From UBA7672 sp047601145 (GTDB lineage Bacteria; Pseudomonadota; Alphaproteobacteria; Caulobacterales; Hyphomonadaceae), in contig JASGJW010000001.1 of NCBI GenBank assembly GCA_047601145.1, positions 2,046,001 through 2,110,000 of the forward strand: a stretch of 64,000 nucleotides of DNA, written 5' to 3'. Positions 51,295-60,372 of the stretch are shown here, piece after piece. The position numbers and the translations under genes are program-made. The notes under the pieces are model-generated. The model did not search any database. It saw nothing but the letters and a program-made list of their open reading frames with translations, and was not told where the DNA came from. Position 1 is the stretch's first letter; each line of letters begins with the position of its first letter.

Positions 51295-52005
51295 TCAGCC
51301 GCGGCGCGCGATGAACCAGGCGCCGTGATGGCCGCCATGGTCGGTGTGACGCAACACCAGGCGCGTGAAACCGTACCGAACAAAGACACGCGTGACGTCG
51401 CTGAAATTGTAGGCGTGCATCTGGATCAGCGCACCGATGTCATGGCCGTCCTGTCTTTGCACGCGGCGGTTGCGCCAGCGCATCAAGCGGGCGAGCAGAG
51501 ATTGCGGGAGCGGGGCGTCGGCCCAGCCGGTGATGTGGATGCTGGCGAAAGCGCGGGGCGAGGTTCTCTCCAGCGCCCTGGAGAGAAGCGCAAGGCCCTC
51601 GGCCGGCGGGATGTGCTGGAAGACGATGCAGGAGTTGATCCAGTCGAACGGCCCGAGCGGGAGTTCGCTTGTGAAGCTGGCGTTTGTGGGCGCGCCCTCA
51701 CGAGCGATGCGGAGCATGGACTCTGAGACGTCGTAGCCCGCAGCGTTCTGCACATGGGCGGCGATGGCGTGGGTGAGGCGGCCGACGCCGCAGCCGATAT
51801 CGAGGGCGGAACCGCCGTGAGGGCGTTCGCCCACATCGGCCGCGAACCAGTCCAGCACCGTCGCTATTTCGGATTCGCCGGAGGCATAGAAACGCCGGCG
51901 TGTGGCCGCATCGACCTTGTCGAGACGGAAATCCGATGAGGTCAGCACGCCGAAGTACGGATCGCGCGCGCCGATGATTTCCCAGTCGTGCCTGCGATCG
52001 GTCAT
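51295..52005 (-). CDS. SAM-dependent methyltransferase
   Basis: Class I methyltransferase of 236 residues. Motif I is SALDIGCGVGRLTHAIA near residue 66; motif II is AAGYDVSESML and a later acidic motif appears in FDWINSCIVFQHI. The C-terminal FVRYGFTRLVLRHTDHGGHHGAWF is histidine-rich. Last gene of a minus-strand operon with two SnoaL-like genes and an SDR; only 11 bases separate it from the preceding gene. The combination suggests tailoring of a small molecule, but the substrate is unknown. Confidence 0.85.
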   Translation of the reverse strand: MTDRRHDWEIIGARDPYFGVLTSSDFRLDKVDAATRRRFYASGESEIATVLDWFAADVGERPHGGSALDIGCGVGRLTHAIAAHVQNAAGYDVSESMLRIAREGAPTNASFTSELPLGPFDWINSCIVFQHIPPAEGLALLSRALERTSPRAFASIHITGWADAPLPQSLLARLMRWRNRRVQRQDGHDIGALIQMHAYNFSDVTRVFVRYGFTRLVLRHTDHGGHHGAWFIARRG

Positions 52006-52016
52006 GGAAGCCGTGA

Positions 52017-52382
52017 TCAGCCGCGAATCTGCGCGGGATCATAATAGAAGCGTTCGCGACGGATACGGTCGCCATCCCATTCCTGCATGGCGACTTCATC
52101 AAGGCTCCGGGCCCCAACGCCGGGCACCTGAAGATCGAAGACATAGTTGATGAAGACGAGGTCGCCGTTCACGGCAAACCGGTCAATCCTGCGCAGCGGC
52201 GTGCTGCCATACCGGACGAGGAGGTCCATCTCATGGGCCATAAGCGCATGGCGGCCACGACGTTCCTCGCCGAAGTTCTCCTGCATCACCGCGTCTTCGT
52301 GGTAGAAGTGAGCGAGCGTGCCGACGTAATCCTGCTGCTCAACGCGAGCGATGTAGGCCTTGACGCGTTCGAGCGTCGGCAT
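52017..52382 (-). CDS. SnoaL-like / NTF2-fold protein, copy 2
   Basis: Cone-shaped alpha+beta barrel protein of 121 residues. Pattern: VKAYIARVEQQDYVGTLAHFYHEDAVMQENFGEERRGRHAL at the N-terminus and the closing MQEWDGDRIRRERFYYDPAQIRG. Members bind or transform small hydrophobic molecules, sometimes without catalysis. It is paralogous to the protein at 52503-52871 (ERVKAYIARVE/ERVRAFIARVE and shared WDGDRI...ERFYYDPA ends). A 120-base gap separates the copies; the methyltransferase gene follows 11 bases later. Confidence 0.82.
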   Translation of the reverse strand: MPTLERVKAYIARVEQQDYVGTLAHFYHEDAVMQENFGEERRGRHALMAHEMDLLVRYGSTPLRRIDRFAVNGDLVFINYVFDLQVPGVGARSLDEVAMQEWDGDRIRRERFYYDPAQIRG

Positions 52383-52502
52383 CCCTGCCTCCCCGTTGCC
52401 CTGCCATCATCCCAACGCCGGGACGGACCCTAGGACGCATAGGGCAAAGACCGGGTAAATTTTGGGGACATGACGGGACGAAATTCGGCACGTTAGGGCG
52501 GA

Positions 52503-52871
52503 TCAGGCGTTGGGGCGGATGTGCGCCGGGTCGTAATAGAAGCGTTCGGTCTTGATACGATCGCCGTCCCAGACCTGCATGGCGATCTCGTCGAGCAGGC
52601 GCTTGGGCTCGCCGGGGCCCATTTCGAATATCCAGTTGATCATCACCGTGTCGCCGTTGATCGCGTAACGAATGCACTTGGTTGCGGGCGCGCCGCCCAT
52701 GCGTTGCAGGGCTGCGGTTTCGCCGGCGAGGAGCGCCTCTAGCCCCACGCGCATCTGGCCGAGGCCTTCCTGCATCGTGGCGTCGGCGTGGTAGAAATCG
52801 CGGATGGCCCCGAGATGGTCCAGCGCCTCGACGCGGGCGATGAAGGCGCGGACTCTCTCTTCAGTGGGCAT
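52503..52871 (-). CDS. SnoaL-like / NTF2-fold protein, copy 1
   Basis: Protein of 122 residues with the SnoaL/ketosteroid-isomerase-like fold: ERVRAFIARVEALDHLGAIRDFYHADATMQEGLGQMRVGLEAL, then YAINGDTVMINWIFEMG and MQVWDGDRIKTERFYYDPAHIRP. It starts seven bases after the SDR gene and so is co-transcribed with it. The tandem copy at 52017 shows a local duplication with divergence in the pocket region, so the two may take different ligands. ATG 52871 is used because the longer frame upstream is not conserved. Confidence 0.82.
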   Translation of the reverse strand: MPTEERVRAFIARVEALDHLGAIRDFYHADATMQEGLGQMRVGLEALLAGETAALQRMGGAPATKCIRYAINGDTVMINWIFEMGPGEPKRLLDEIAMQVWDGDRIKTERFYYDPAHIRPNA

Positions 52872-52878
52872 CGATGCC

Positions 52879-53664
52879 TCAGCGCTTGGGCGGGACCACC
52901 GGCAGGGAGGAGGAGAGGCCGCCGTCGACCGGGAGAACCTGGCCGTTGACATAGCTGGCGTCGTCGCTGGCGAGGAACAAGGCGGCCTTGGCGATTTCTT
53001 CCGGCTGGCCCGCGCGGCGCAGGGCGTTGAGCTGGCCGATCTTGTCGTCGGTGCCCTTCTCGCGCGCGCGGTCGAAGATCGGCTTGGTCATGCCGGTTTC
53101 GATGAGGCCAGGCGCAACGCCGTTCACGCGCACGCCTGTGCCGGCGAGATTATTCGCGGCAAGCGATACCAGCGAGATCACGCCGGCCTTCGAGGCGGAA
53201 TAGGCGGGCGAGCCTGCGCCATTGCGGATGCCTGCGACGCTGGCGGTGCAGACGATGGCGCCCTTGCCCTGCTTGATCATGTGCGGTGAACCAAGCTGGA
53301 TTGCGAGCATCGGACCTATGAGGTTGACCTGCAGGATAGTCTTCCACTGGTCCTCGGTCTGCTCGAACAGGTTGGGCGTACCGCCGGAAATACCCGCGTT
53401 GGCGTAGATGACGTCGATCTTGCCGTTGGTCTTGAGGGCGAGGTCGATCAGCTTCTGCACATCAGCGGAGGAGCCTGCGTCCATCTCCATGGCGATGGCC
53501 TTGCCGCCTGCCTTCACGATGTCGGCGACCGTGTCGTTGACGCCTGCAGCCTTGTCGGCGGCGATGACGCTGCCGCCCTCGGCCGCGAAGAGCTTGGCGG
53601 AGGCGCGGCCGATGCCGGAAGCTGCGCCGGTGACGATGACGGATCTGCCTGTGAAGCGGGTCAT
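52879..53664 (-). CDS. Short-chain dehydrogenase/reductase
   Basis: NAD(P)-dependent classical SDR of 261 residues. Cofactor motif TGAASGIG lies at about residues 12-19; NAG in IYANAGISGG; catalytic serine in VCTASVAGIRNGAGSPAYSASKAG with the Y-x3-K pair; VAPGLIETGM near residue 190. It leads a four-gene minus-strand operon (SDR, SnoaL-like, SnoaL-like, methyltransferase) whose products look like a small-molecule tailoring set. The cofactor type cannot be told; an acidic D after strand beta-2 (AADKAAG) favours NAD(H). Substrate unknown. Confidence 0.9.
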   Translation of the reverse strand: MTRFTGRSVIVTGAASGIGRASAKLFAAEGGSVIAADKAAGVNDTVADIVKAGGKAIAMEMDAGSSADVQKLIDLALKTNGKIDVIYANAGISGGTPNLFEQTEDQWKTILQVNLIGPMLAIQLGSPHMIKQGKGAIVCTASVAGIRNGAGSPAYSASKAGVISLVSLAANNLAGTGVRVNGVAPGLIETGMTKPIFDRAREKGTDDKIGQLNALRRAGQPEEIAKAALFLASDDASYVNGQVLPVDGGLSSSLPVVPPKR

Positions 53665-53716
53665 GGATGTTTCCTCTTGTTCATTTCGTATTCGGCCCGT
53701 GGCGCGGGGACGTCAA

Positions 53717-53758
53717 CATCCTGTCATCCGGGCGTTCGTTCGCGCTTGCAGGATGACA
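53717..53758. repeat. Alternative inverted repeats, REP-like element
   Basis: CATCCTG (53717-53723) pairs with CAGGATG (53749-53755), and the overlapping TGTCATCC (53722-53729) pairs with GGATGACA (53751-53758). The layout resembles dispersed alphaproteobacterial GTCATCC...GGATGAC palindromes. It lies between the divergent SDR and DUF885 genes. Confidence 0.55.
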
Positions 53759-53823
53759 ATCGTGGAATGACCACGCTATATCGGCGCCGGGCGGGGGCAC
53801 GGAATTCCAAGAGGGGAAGCTGA

Positions 53824-55674
53824 ATGAGGGCGATCTTCGGCGCAGCGGCGATGCTGGCGGTACTGGCGGCGTGCGGGCCTTCGACGCCCCCAGGCCCGAC
53901 CGCGGAGCAGGTCACGAAGAACAGCCACGACCTCGTGGCCTATCTCGACGCCGAGTACGAGGAAGAACTCCAGTTCTCGCCCCAGGAGATGACCAGCCAG
54001 GGCCGCAAGGACAAGTATGGCGAGCTGGACGATGCGTCCGAGGCCGCTGACGACAAGGAACTGGACTGGCGCCGCCAGAGCGTCGCCGACATGAAGGCCA
54101 AGTTCAAACCGGAAGAGCTGAACGAGGAAACCCGGCTGTCCTACGACATCTGGGAGATGGAGCTGGGCCGCGCCGAGAAGCGTCACGAGTTCCGCCGCTA
54201 TCGCTACATCTTCGGCCGCAACGGCGCACACACGGGCCTGCCGAACTTCATGATCACGCAGCACCGCGTGGACGAGAAGTCCGACGTGGAAGCCTACATC
54301 TCACGCGTGGCGGCGATCGGGACGGTTCTCGACCAGCTGCTCGAGCGTGCGAAGCTTTCGGCGGGCGATGGCATACGCATGCCGGGCTTTGCCTATGACC
54401 AGACGACATCGGAAATCCAGCGCGTGACAACGGGCGCGCCGTTCGGCGGCAAGGGCGACAGTGCGCTATTTGCTGACGGCAAGGCGAAGATCAAGGCGCT
54501 GGCGGAAGCGGGCAAGCTGAAGCCGGAAGAGGCGGTTGCCCTGACGGAGCAGCTTCGCCTTGCGATGGTCGACAAGATGAAGCCGGCCTATGACCGCGTC
54601 GCGGCGTGGGTTGCCGAAGACAAGAAGAATGCTTCGCCGCAGGCGCAGGGCGCGGGCGCGCTGCCGAACGGTGCGGCCTATTACAACGCCATGCTGAACC
54701 TGCAGACGACGACCGACATGACGGCTGACGAGATCCACCAGCTCGGCCTGTCGGAAGTCGCGCGCATCCAGGGCGAGATGGAGAAGATCAAGGAGCAGGT
54801 CGGCTTCAAGGGCACGCTGCAGGAATTCTTCGTCGACATGCGGACGAACAAGAAGTTCATCCTGCCGAACAACGACGCGGGCGCTGAGCAGTACCTTGAA
54901 CTGGCGCGCGGCTATCTCGGCGAGATGGAGAAAAAGCTACCGGAGTATTTCGGTCGACTGCCGAAGGCCAAACTGGTCGTGAAGCGTGTCGAAGCGTTCC
55001 GCGAGGAGCCGGGTGGCGCACAGCACTATCAGCCTGGCACGCCGGATGGATCGCGTCCGGGTACGTTCTACGCGCACCTCAGCGACATGAACGCCGAGCC
55101 GACCTACCAGCTCGAGAACATTGCCTACCATGAAGGCCTTCCGGGCCATCACATGCAGATCTCGATCCAGCAGGAGCTGGAAAACGAGACCGGTCCGGAC
55201 AAGCTGCCAAAATTCCGCACGCAGTATGGCTATACTGCGTATTCGGAAGGATGGGGCCTCTATTCGGAAGCGCTGGCGAAGGAGATGGGGTTCGACAAGG
55301 ATCCCTATAACGACTTCGGCCGCCTCTCTGGCGAAATCTGGCGTGCAATCCGTCTCGTGCTCGACACCGGCATCCACTCCAAGGGCTGGAGCGAAGAGCA
55401 GGCGGTAAAGTACTTCATGGAGAATTCGGCCCAGCCCGAAGCCGCGATCCGCTCCGAAGTGCGCCGCTACATCACCACGCCGGGTCAGGCGACCTGCTAC
55501 AAGATCGGCATGATCCGTTTGCAGCAGATGCGCGACAAAGCGCGGAAAGAACTGGGCGACAAGTTCAGCTATCCGGCCTTCCACGACCAGATCCTCGGCG
55601 GGGGCGCGCTGCCGCTGCCAATCCTGGAAGCAAAGATCGATCGCTGGATTGCCTCGCAGAAGAAAGCGGCCTGA
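53824..55674 (+). CDS. DUF885 family metal-dependent hydrolase, lipoprotein, copy 1
   Basis: Exported lipoprotein of 616 residues (MRAIFGAAAMLAVLAAC lipobox). The DUF885 zinc site YHEGLPGHH is at residues 435-443, followed by QYGYTAYSEGWGLYSEALAKEMG, whose glutamate is the likely third ligand. C-terminal SEVRRYITTPGQATCYKIGM is family-typical. These proteins are M-type peptidases or related hydrolases acting outside the cytoplasm; the exact substrate is unknown. A second copy follows 28 bases later. ATG 53824 begins the signal, with GAGGGGA upstream. Confidence 0.9.
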   Translation: MRAIFGAAAMLAVLAACGPSTPPGPTAEQVTKNSHDLVAYLDAEYEEELQFSPQEMTSQGRKDKYGELDDASEAADDKELDWRRQSVADMKAKFKPEELNEETRLSYDIWEMELGRAEKRHEFRRYRYIFGRNGAHTGLPNFMITQHRVDEKSDVEAYISRVAAIGTVLDQLLERAKLSAGDGIRMPGFAYDQTTSEIQRVTTGAPFGGKGDSALFADGKAKIKALAEAGKLKPEEAVALTEQLRLAMVDKMKPAYDRVAAWVAEDKKNASPQAQGAGALPNGAAYYNAMLNLQTTTDMTADEIHQLGLSEVARIQGEMEKIKEQVGFKGTLQEFFVDMRTNKKFILPNNDAGAEQYLELARGYLGEMEKKLPEYFGRLPKAKLVVKRVEAFREEPGGAQHYQPGTPDGSRPGTFYAHLSDMNAEPTYQLENIAYHEGLPGHHMQISIQQELENETGPDKLPKFRTQYGYTAYSEGWGLYSEALAKEMGFDKDPYNDFGRLSGEIWRAIRLVLDTGIHSKGWSEEQAVKYFMENSAQPEAAIRSEVRRYITTPGQATCYKIGMIRLQQMRDKARKELGDKFSYPAFHDQILGGGALPLPILEAKIDRWIASQKKAA

Positions 55675-55702
55675 GTTCAGTTCTAGAGGGATGGAGACCA
55701 CC

Positions 55703-57529
55703 ATGCGTCTGTTGTTTGCAGCGGGCCTGATGGCCCTCGCGGCGGCGTGCACACCGGCTGCACCCGTTGGCCCGACCGCGGATGAGGTTGCCGCGGAGAG
55801 CAAGAAGCTCACGCAGTACCTCAATGACGAGTTCGAGGAAGAACTCGACATGAACCCCATGCAGCTGACGCAGATGGGCCGGAAGGAACACTATGGCGAG
55901 CTCGGCGATTTCTCCGAGCAGGACGTGCAGCGGCAGCTGGAATGGCGGCGCGAGAGCGTCGCCGGCATGAAGGCGCAGATCGACCCGGCCAAGCTGAACG
56001 ACGACGCCAAGACGTCCTGGGCGATCTGGGAGTTGGAGCTGGATAGGTCAGAGCTGCGGGCCAAGTGGCAGCGCTATCCCTACATCTTCGGCTATGGCGG
56101 GCCGCACACGGACATTCCGAACTTCCTGATCACCTATCACAAGGTTGAACAGCCTTCGGACATGGACGCGTACATTTCGCGTCTGGCGGCGCTGGGCAAG
56201 GCGATCGACCAGAATGTCGAGCGCGCCAAGTTTGCGGCCGGCGAGAACATTCGCGCGCCCAAGTTCGGCTATGAGCGGACGGCCAAGGAAGCGCAGAACA
56301 TCATCACGGGCGCGCCCTTCACCAAGGGACCGCCATCGCCGCTGTGGGAGGACTTCAACACGAAGGTCGGCTTCCTGCTGGCGTCGGATCGCGCGAACGA
56401 CGCGCAAGCGGCGGCATGGAAGATCGCAGCCGAGAAGGCTTTGAAGGAGCAGGTGCAGCCAGCTTACCAGCGGCTGATCGACTGGCTCAACGAAGACATG
56501 CCGTATGCGGCCTCGGGCAAGGTTGGCGCGCTGACGCTGCCGAAGGGCGATGAGTGGTACAAGGCTTCACTCGAGCTTCTCACCACGACCAAGATGACGC
56601 CGGACGAGATCCACCAGCTGGGTCTTTCCGAGGTGAAACGCATCCATGCGGAGATGGAAAAGATCCGCGAACAGGTGGGCTTCAAGGGCGACCTGCACGC
56701 CTTTTTCGAGTTCATGCGCACGGACAAGCAGTTCTACCTGCCGGACACGGATGAGGGCCGCGCGAAGTATCTCGCCAAGGCGGATGAGTATCTCTCGGCG
56801 ATGAAAAAGAAGCTGCCAGAGTATTTTGGGCGGCTGCCGAAGGCGGACCTGATCGTTAAGCGCGTCGAGGCGTTCCGCGAAGTGCCGGGAGGGGCGGCGC
56901 ACTATTACGGGCCAACGCCAGACGGGAAGCAGCCGGGCATCTTCTACGCCCACCTGTCGGACATGAGCGCTGTATCGCTGTGGGCGCTGGAGAGCCTCGC
57001 CTATCACGAGGGCGTTCCGGGCCACCACATGCAGATCGCCATCCAGAACGAGCTGACGGACATTCCTGTGTTCCGCACACAATATGGCTATTCGTCGTTC
57101 GCTGAAGGCTGGGGTCTCTATGCGGAGGAGCTCGGCAAGGAGATGGGATTCTTCACCGATCCCTATAACGACTTCGGACGGCTGAACTCGGAGCTGTGGC
57201 GCGCCGTGCGGCTGGTGCTGGACAGCGGCCTGCACGCCAAGGGCTGGACCGAGGACGAAGCCGTCAAATGGGCGATGGAAAATTCGGCGCGTCCCGAGGC
57301 ATCCATCAAGTCCGAGGTGAGACGCTTCCTGCTGTGGCCGGGCCAGGCGACGACCTACAAGATCGGCATGATCACCATCCAGAAGCTGCGCGACGAGGCG
57401 AAGGCCGCACTCGGCGACAAGTTCGACTGGAAGTCGTTCCACGACACGGTGATCGACGGCGGCTCCATGCCGCTGCCGGTTCTCGAGACGCGCGTGCGCG
57501 CGTGGATCGCGTCGCAGAAGAAGGCCTGA
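55703..57529 (+). CDS. DUF885 family metal-dependent hydrolase, lipoprotein, copy 2
   Basis: Second gene of the tandem pair, 608 residues, with its own lipobox (MRLLFAAGLMALAAAC). Zinc motif YHEGVPGHH at residues 434-442, then YSSFAEGWGLYAEELGKEMG. Along the whole length it is clearly homologous to copy 1, including MTSQGRK/LTQMGRK near residue 55 and SEVRRFLLWPGQATTYKIGM. The distinct sequences suggest divided substrate ranges. GGAG lies seven bases before ATG 55703. The two form one transcript. Confidence 0.9.
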   Translation: MRLLFAAGLMALAAACTPAAPVGPTADEVAAESKKLTQYLNDEFEEELDMNPMQLTQMGRKEHYGELGDFSEQDVQRQLEWRRESVAGMKAQIDPAKLNDDAKTSWAIWELELDRSELRAKWQRYPYIFGYGGPHTDIPNFLITYHKVEQPSDMDAYISRLAALGKAIDQNVERAKFAAGENIRAPKFGYERTAKEAQNIITGAPFTKGPPSPLWEDFNTKVGFLLASDRANDAQAAAWKIAAEKALKEQVQPAYQRLIDWLNEDMPYAASGKVGALTLPKGDEWYKASLELLTTTKMTPDEIHQLGLSEVKRIHAEMEKIREQVGFKGDLHAFFEFMRTDKQFYLPDTDEGRAKYLAKADEYLSAMKKKLPEYFGRLPKADLIVKRVEAFREVPGGAAHYYGPTPDGKQPGIFYAHLSDMSAVSLWALESLAYHEGVPGHHMQIAIQNELTDIPVFRTQYGYSSFAEGWGLYAEELGKEMGFFTDPYNDFGRLNSELWRAVRLVLDSGLHAKGWTEDEAVKWAMENSARPEASIKSEVRRFLLWPGQATTYKIGMITIQKLRDEAKAALGDKFDWKSFHDTVIDGGSMPLPVLETRVRAWIASQKKA

Positions 57530-57536
57530 GCTACGC

Positions 57537-58511
57537 TTATTCGGCGGGAATTGCTGCAGGACGGCCGGTGACGGTCTTTTTCAGCAGTTTCCGCGGCAGG
57601 CCAGGCGTGCCGGCCTGGTCGGGGTGCGCGGCGAGATAGGCTTCCTTGAGTTCGCGCGAGCGCGAGTGGTTGCCGTCCGGCGACCAGCCCGGATTGTTGA
57701 TGAAGCGTCCGACCCAGCGCCAGGGACGCGGGCCGTCCTTCCAGCAATCGCGGAGCAGGCCGAACATTTCGTGATACGCGACGATGACGGGATTGAATTT
57801 CCCGAGCGGCTTCACGATGCCGTACACCGGCTTGTCGGAATCCAGTTCAGGCACGAACGACCCGAACATCCTGTCCCAGATGATGAAGACGCCCGCGAAG
57901 TTCGCATCGAGATAGCGCGGGTTCGTTGCATGGTGGACGCGGTGATGGCTCGGCGTGTTCATGACCGCCTCGAACCATTTGGGCATCTTCCCGATTGTCT
58001 CGGTGTGGATCCAGTATTGGTAGACGAGGTTCACGCCCGCCGAGAGCGCGATGAACCCCGGATGGAAGCCGAGCAGGACCAGCGGCGCCGCGATAATGAC
58101 GAGGCCGGTGAGCGGGCCGAACCAGGGTTGGCGCAGGGCCGTCGTGAGATTGTAATGCGTCGAGGAGTGGTGCGTGACATGTTCAGCCCACCACCAGCGC
58201 ACAATGTGCGCGAAACGATGCTTCCAGTAATAAATCAGGTCGTAGCCGATGAAGACGAGGAGGAAACTCCACCACGTCTCCGGCACGGTGAAGAGGCGAT
58301 ACGGCCAGAACAGCATCAGCAGGAACACTCCGACCGAAGCAAAGAGCGTGTCCGCCACAACGCTGCCTAGGCCCATGGCGAGCGAGGTCAGCGCGTCCTT
58401 CGTGTCGTAGCGGCCCTTTGCGCGGTTCGTCTTCACTGCCCACCATTCGAGGATGAAGGTGACGAGGAAGAACGGGATCGCGATGACGGTGGGCTTGAGC
58501 AGGGCGTCCAT
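57537..58511 (-). CDS. Sterol desaturase / fatty acid hydroxylase superfamily protein
   Basis: Membrane di-iron oxygenase of 324 residues. Four hydrophobic segments flank the three histidine clusters HRFAH, HVTHHSSTHYN and NTPSHHRVHH, the iron ligands of this superfamily; the order and spacing are normal. Known members hydroxylate fatty acids, ceramides, carotenoids or sterol-like lipids; the substrate here cannot be read. A longer soluble C-terminal part follows. It diverges from the CocE/NonD hydrolase gene and stops seven bases from DUF885 copy 2. Confidence 0.9.
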   Translation of the reverse strand: MDALLKPTVIAIPFFLVTFILEWWAVKTNRAKGRYDTKDALTSLAMGLGSVVADTLFASVGVFLLMLFWPYRLFTVPETWWSFLLVFIGYDLIYYWKHRFAHIVRWWWAEHVTHHSSTHYNLTTALRQPWFGPLTGLVIIAAPLVLLGFHPGFIALSAGVNLVYQYWIHTETIGKMPKWFEAVMNTPSHHRVHHATNPRYLDANFAGVFIIWDRMFGSFVPELDSDKPVYGIVKPLGKFNPVIVAYHEMFGLLRDCWKDGPRPWRWVGRFINNPGWSPDGNHSRSRELKEAYLAAHPDQAGTPGLPRKLLKKTVTGRPAAIPAE

Positions 58512-58651
58512 GCCGGCAGGATGAGCACGGGGTCGCGGGATTGTGAAGCAGGCGCCCTCAGGTCAGGGCCGCGCGTGGGCGGATTGACCGCAGGGGCGTT
58601 ACGGCAGGAGAGTGCATCCAGCGGCCGGAACAGGCCGACGGGGAGAGAGGC

Positions 58652-60364
58652 ATGCGGAAGTTGGCGGCGGCCGCGCTGGCGGCGGTTTCGGTGGTGGCGC
58701 TGGGCTCGGCCGCGCTGGCGCAGCAGACGCAGGGCCAGACCGCCGGACAGGCGGCCCCGCCCGCGGCGCGCGGCGCGAAGCCGGCCAAGGTGGCCGATGG
58801 CGCAACCGAAGTGATCGCGGAGATGCGCGATGGCGTGAAGCTGGCGGGCAATCTCTATCTGCCTGCCGGGACTGGCCCGTTCCCCTGCGTGGTGCAGCGG
58901 ACGCCCTATGGCAAGGACGCGATGTTCGCGAGCCCGGCCGGCGCGAAGAAATACACCGATGCCGGTTACGCCTACATGGTGCAGGACGTGCGAGGAAAAG
59001 GGCGGTCGGACGGCTTCTACCAGGCGTTCCTGAATGATGCATTTGACGGCTATGACACCGTCGAGTGGATGGCGAAGCAGCCGTGGTGCAACGGCAAGAT
59101 CGGCATCACGGGCGCGAGTGCGATGGGCTACACGACGATGCTCGCCGCGACGATGAAGCCGCCGCATCTCAAGGCCGCCTACGCCATCGTCACGCCGTCG
59201 ACACGCCTGACGGGCACATACATTGGCGGCGCGTTCAAGCAGAAGGATTCCGGCGACTGGTCGCGCGGCCAGGGCATTCCGGAAGAGACGATTGCCTTTT
59301 CGGCGCAGAACTATCCCGCCTCGTCCTACTGGGATCGCACGGAGATCGCGGACCAGCGGAAGTACATTGCGATCCCGACCTATCAGTACGGGGGATGGTA
59401 CGACATCTTCAATGAGGGGAACGTGCGCAACTTCATGTATCTGCAGCATGAAGGCGCTGTGGGCGCACGCGGCAACCAGAAGCTGGAAATGGGGCCGTTC
59501 GGACATGGGCCGCTGTCGGGCGATATGAGCTATCCCAATGGCGGCGGCATCGGCAACGCGCAGGGGGGCGCCGACAGCGAAGTTCGCTGGTGGGACTACT
59601 GGCTGAAGGGGATCGACAACGGCATCATGGATGAGCCGCCGGTGAAGATCTACATGATGGCCGGCGCGCGGAAGGGGAACGTCTCTTCCAAGAACCGATG
59701 GATGTATTTCGGCGACTGGCCGCCGGCCCCGCGCACGGTGAACTACTATCTCCACGACAATGGCGTGCTCTCGACCAAGCCGCCGGCTGAAGCGGCGGCC
59801 TCCAAGGCCTATGCGTTCGATCCGGCAAAACCGGTGCAGACGATCGGCGGCGCGAACCTCACTTTCGATCGCGGCCCGATGGACCAGCGGCCGATCGGCA
59901 AGCGGCCGGACTACCTGAAGTTCGAAACGCCAGTGCTGGACAAGGATGTCGTCATTGCCGGGCCCGTCAGCGTGGACCTGTGGGCGTCGACGGACGGGCT
60001 GGACACCGACTTCATGGTGAAGCTCGTCGACGTCTATCCCGATGGATACGAGGCCATCGTGCTCGATAGCGCGCTGCGCACCCGTTATCGCGACGGGCGC
60101 GGGCAGGACGAGATCAAGATGATGACGCCAGGTGCTCCCGAGAAGCTGACGCTCGATCTGTGGGACACGGCGCTGACTTTCGAGAAGGGCCACAAGATCG
60201 CGGTGCACGTGACAAGCTCGAACTATCCGCGCTTCGACGTGAACCCGAACACGGGCGGCAATCCGGGCAAGGACGCAAAAGCCCGCGTTGCGCGCAACAC
60301 GGTGTTCATGGACGCCAGCAAGCCGAGCGCCATCCGGCTGCCAGTCATCTACCTGCAGGAATAG
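58652..60364 (+). CDS. CocE/NonD family hydrolase
   Basis: Exported serine hydrolase of 570 residues with a signal peptide (MRKLAAAALAAVSVVALGSAALA). The catalytic alpha/beta domain has RDGVKLAGNLYLP, QRTPYGKDAM, the GASAMGYTTM nucleophile elbow near residue 155 and FGHGPLSG; a C-terminal jelly-roll domain (VDLWASTDGLDTDFMVKLVDVYPDG) is typical of X-Pro dipeptidyl-peptidase/CocE relatives. Probable esterase or peptidase activity. It begins 30 bases after a GGAGAGA site and is followed nine bases later by a saccharopine-dehydrogenase-like gene. Confidence 0.9.
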   Translation: MRKLAAAALAAVSVVALGSAALAQQTQGQTAGQAAPPAARGAKPAKVADGATEVIAEMRDGVKLAGNLYLPAGTGPFPCVVQRTPYGKDAMFASPAGAKKYTDAGYAYMVQDVRGKGRSDGFYQAFLNDAFDGYDTVEWMAKQPWCNGKIGITGASAMGYTTMLAATMKPPHLKAAYAIVTPSTRLTGTYIGGAFKQKDSGDWSRGQGIPEETIAFSAQNYPASSYWDRTEIADQRKYIAIPTYQYGGWYDIFNEGNVRNFMYLQHEGAVGARGNQKLEMGPFGHGPLSGDMSYPNGGGIGNAQGGADSEVRWWDYWLKGIDNGIMDEPPVKIYMMAGARKGNVSSKNRWMYFGDWPPAPRTVNYYLHDNGVLSTKPPAEAAASKAYAFDPAKPVQTIGGANLTFDRGPMDQRPIGKRPDYLKFETPVLDKDVVIAGPVSVDLWASTDGLDTDFMVKLVDVYPDGYEAIVLDSALRTRYRDGRGQDEIKMMTPGAPEKLTLDLWDTALTFEKGHKIAVHVTSSNYPRFDVNPNTGGNPGKDAKARVARNTVFMDASKPSAIRLPVIYLQE

Positions 60365-60372
60365 GAGCGAGC

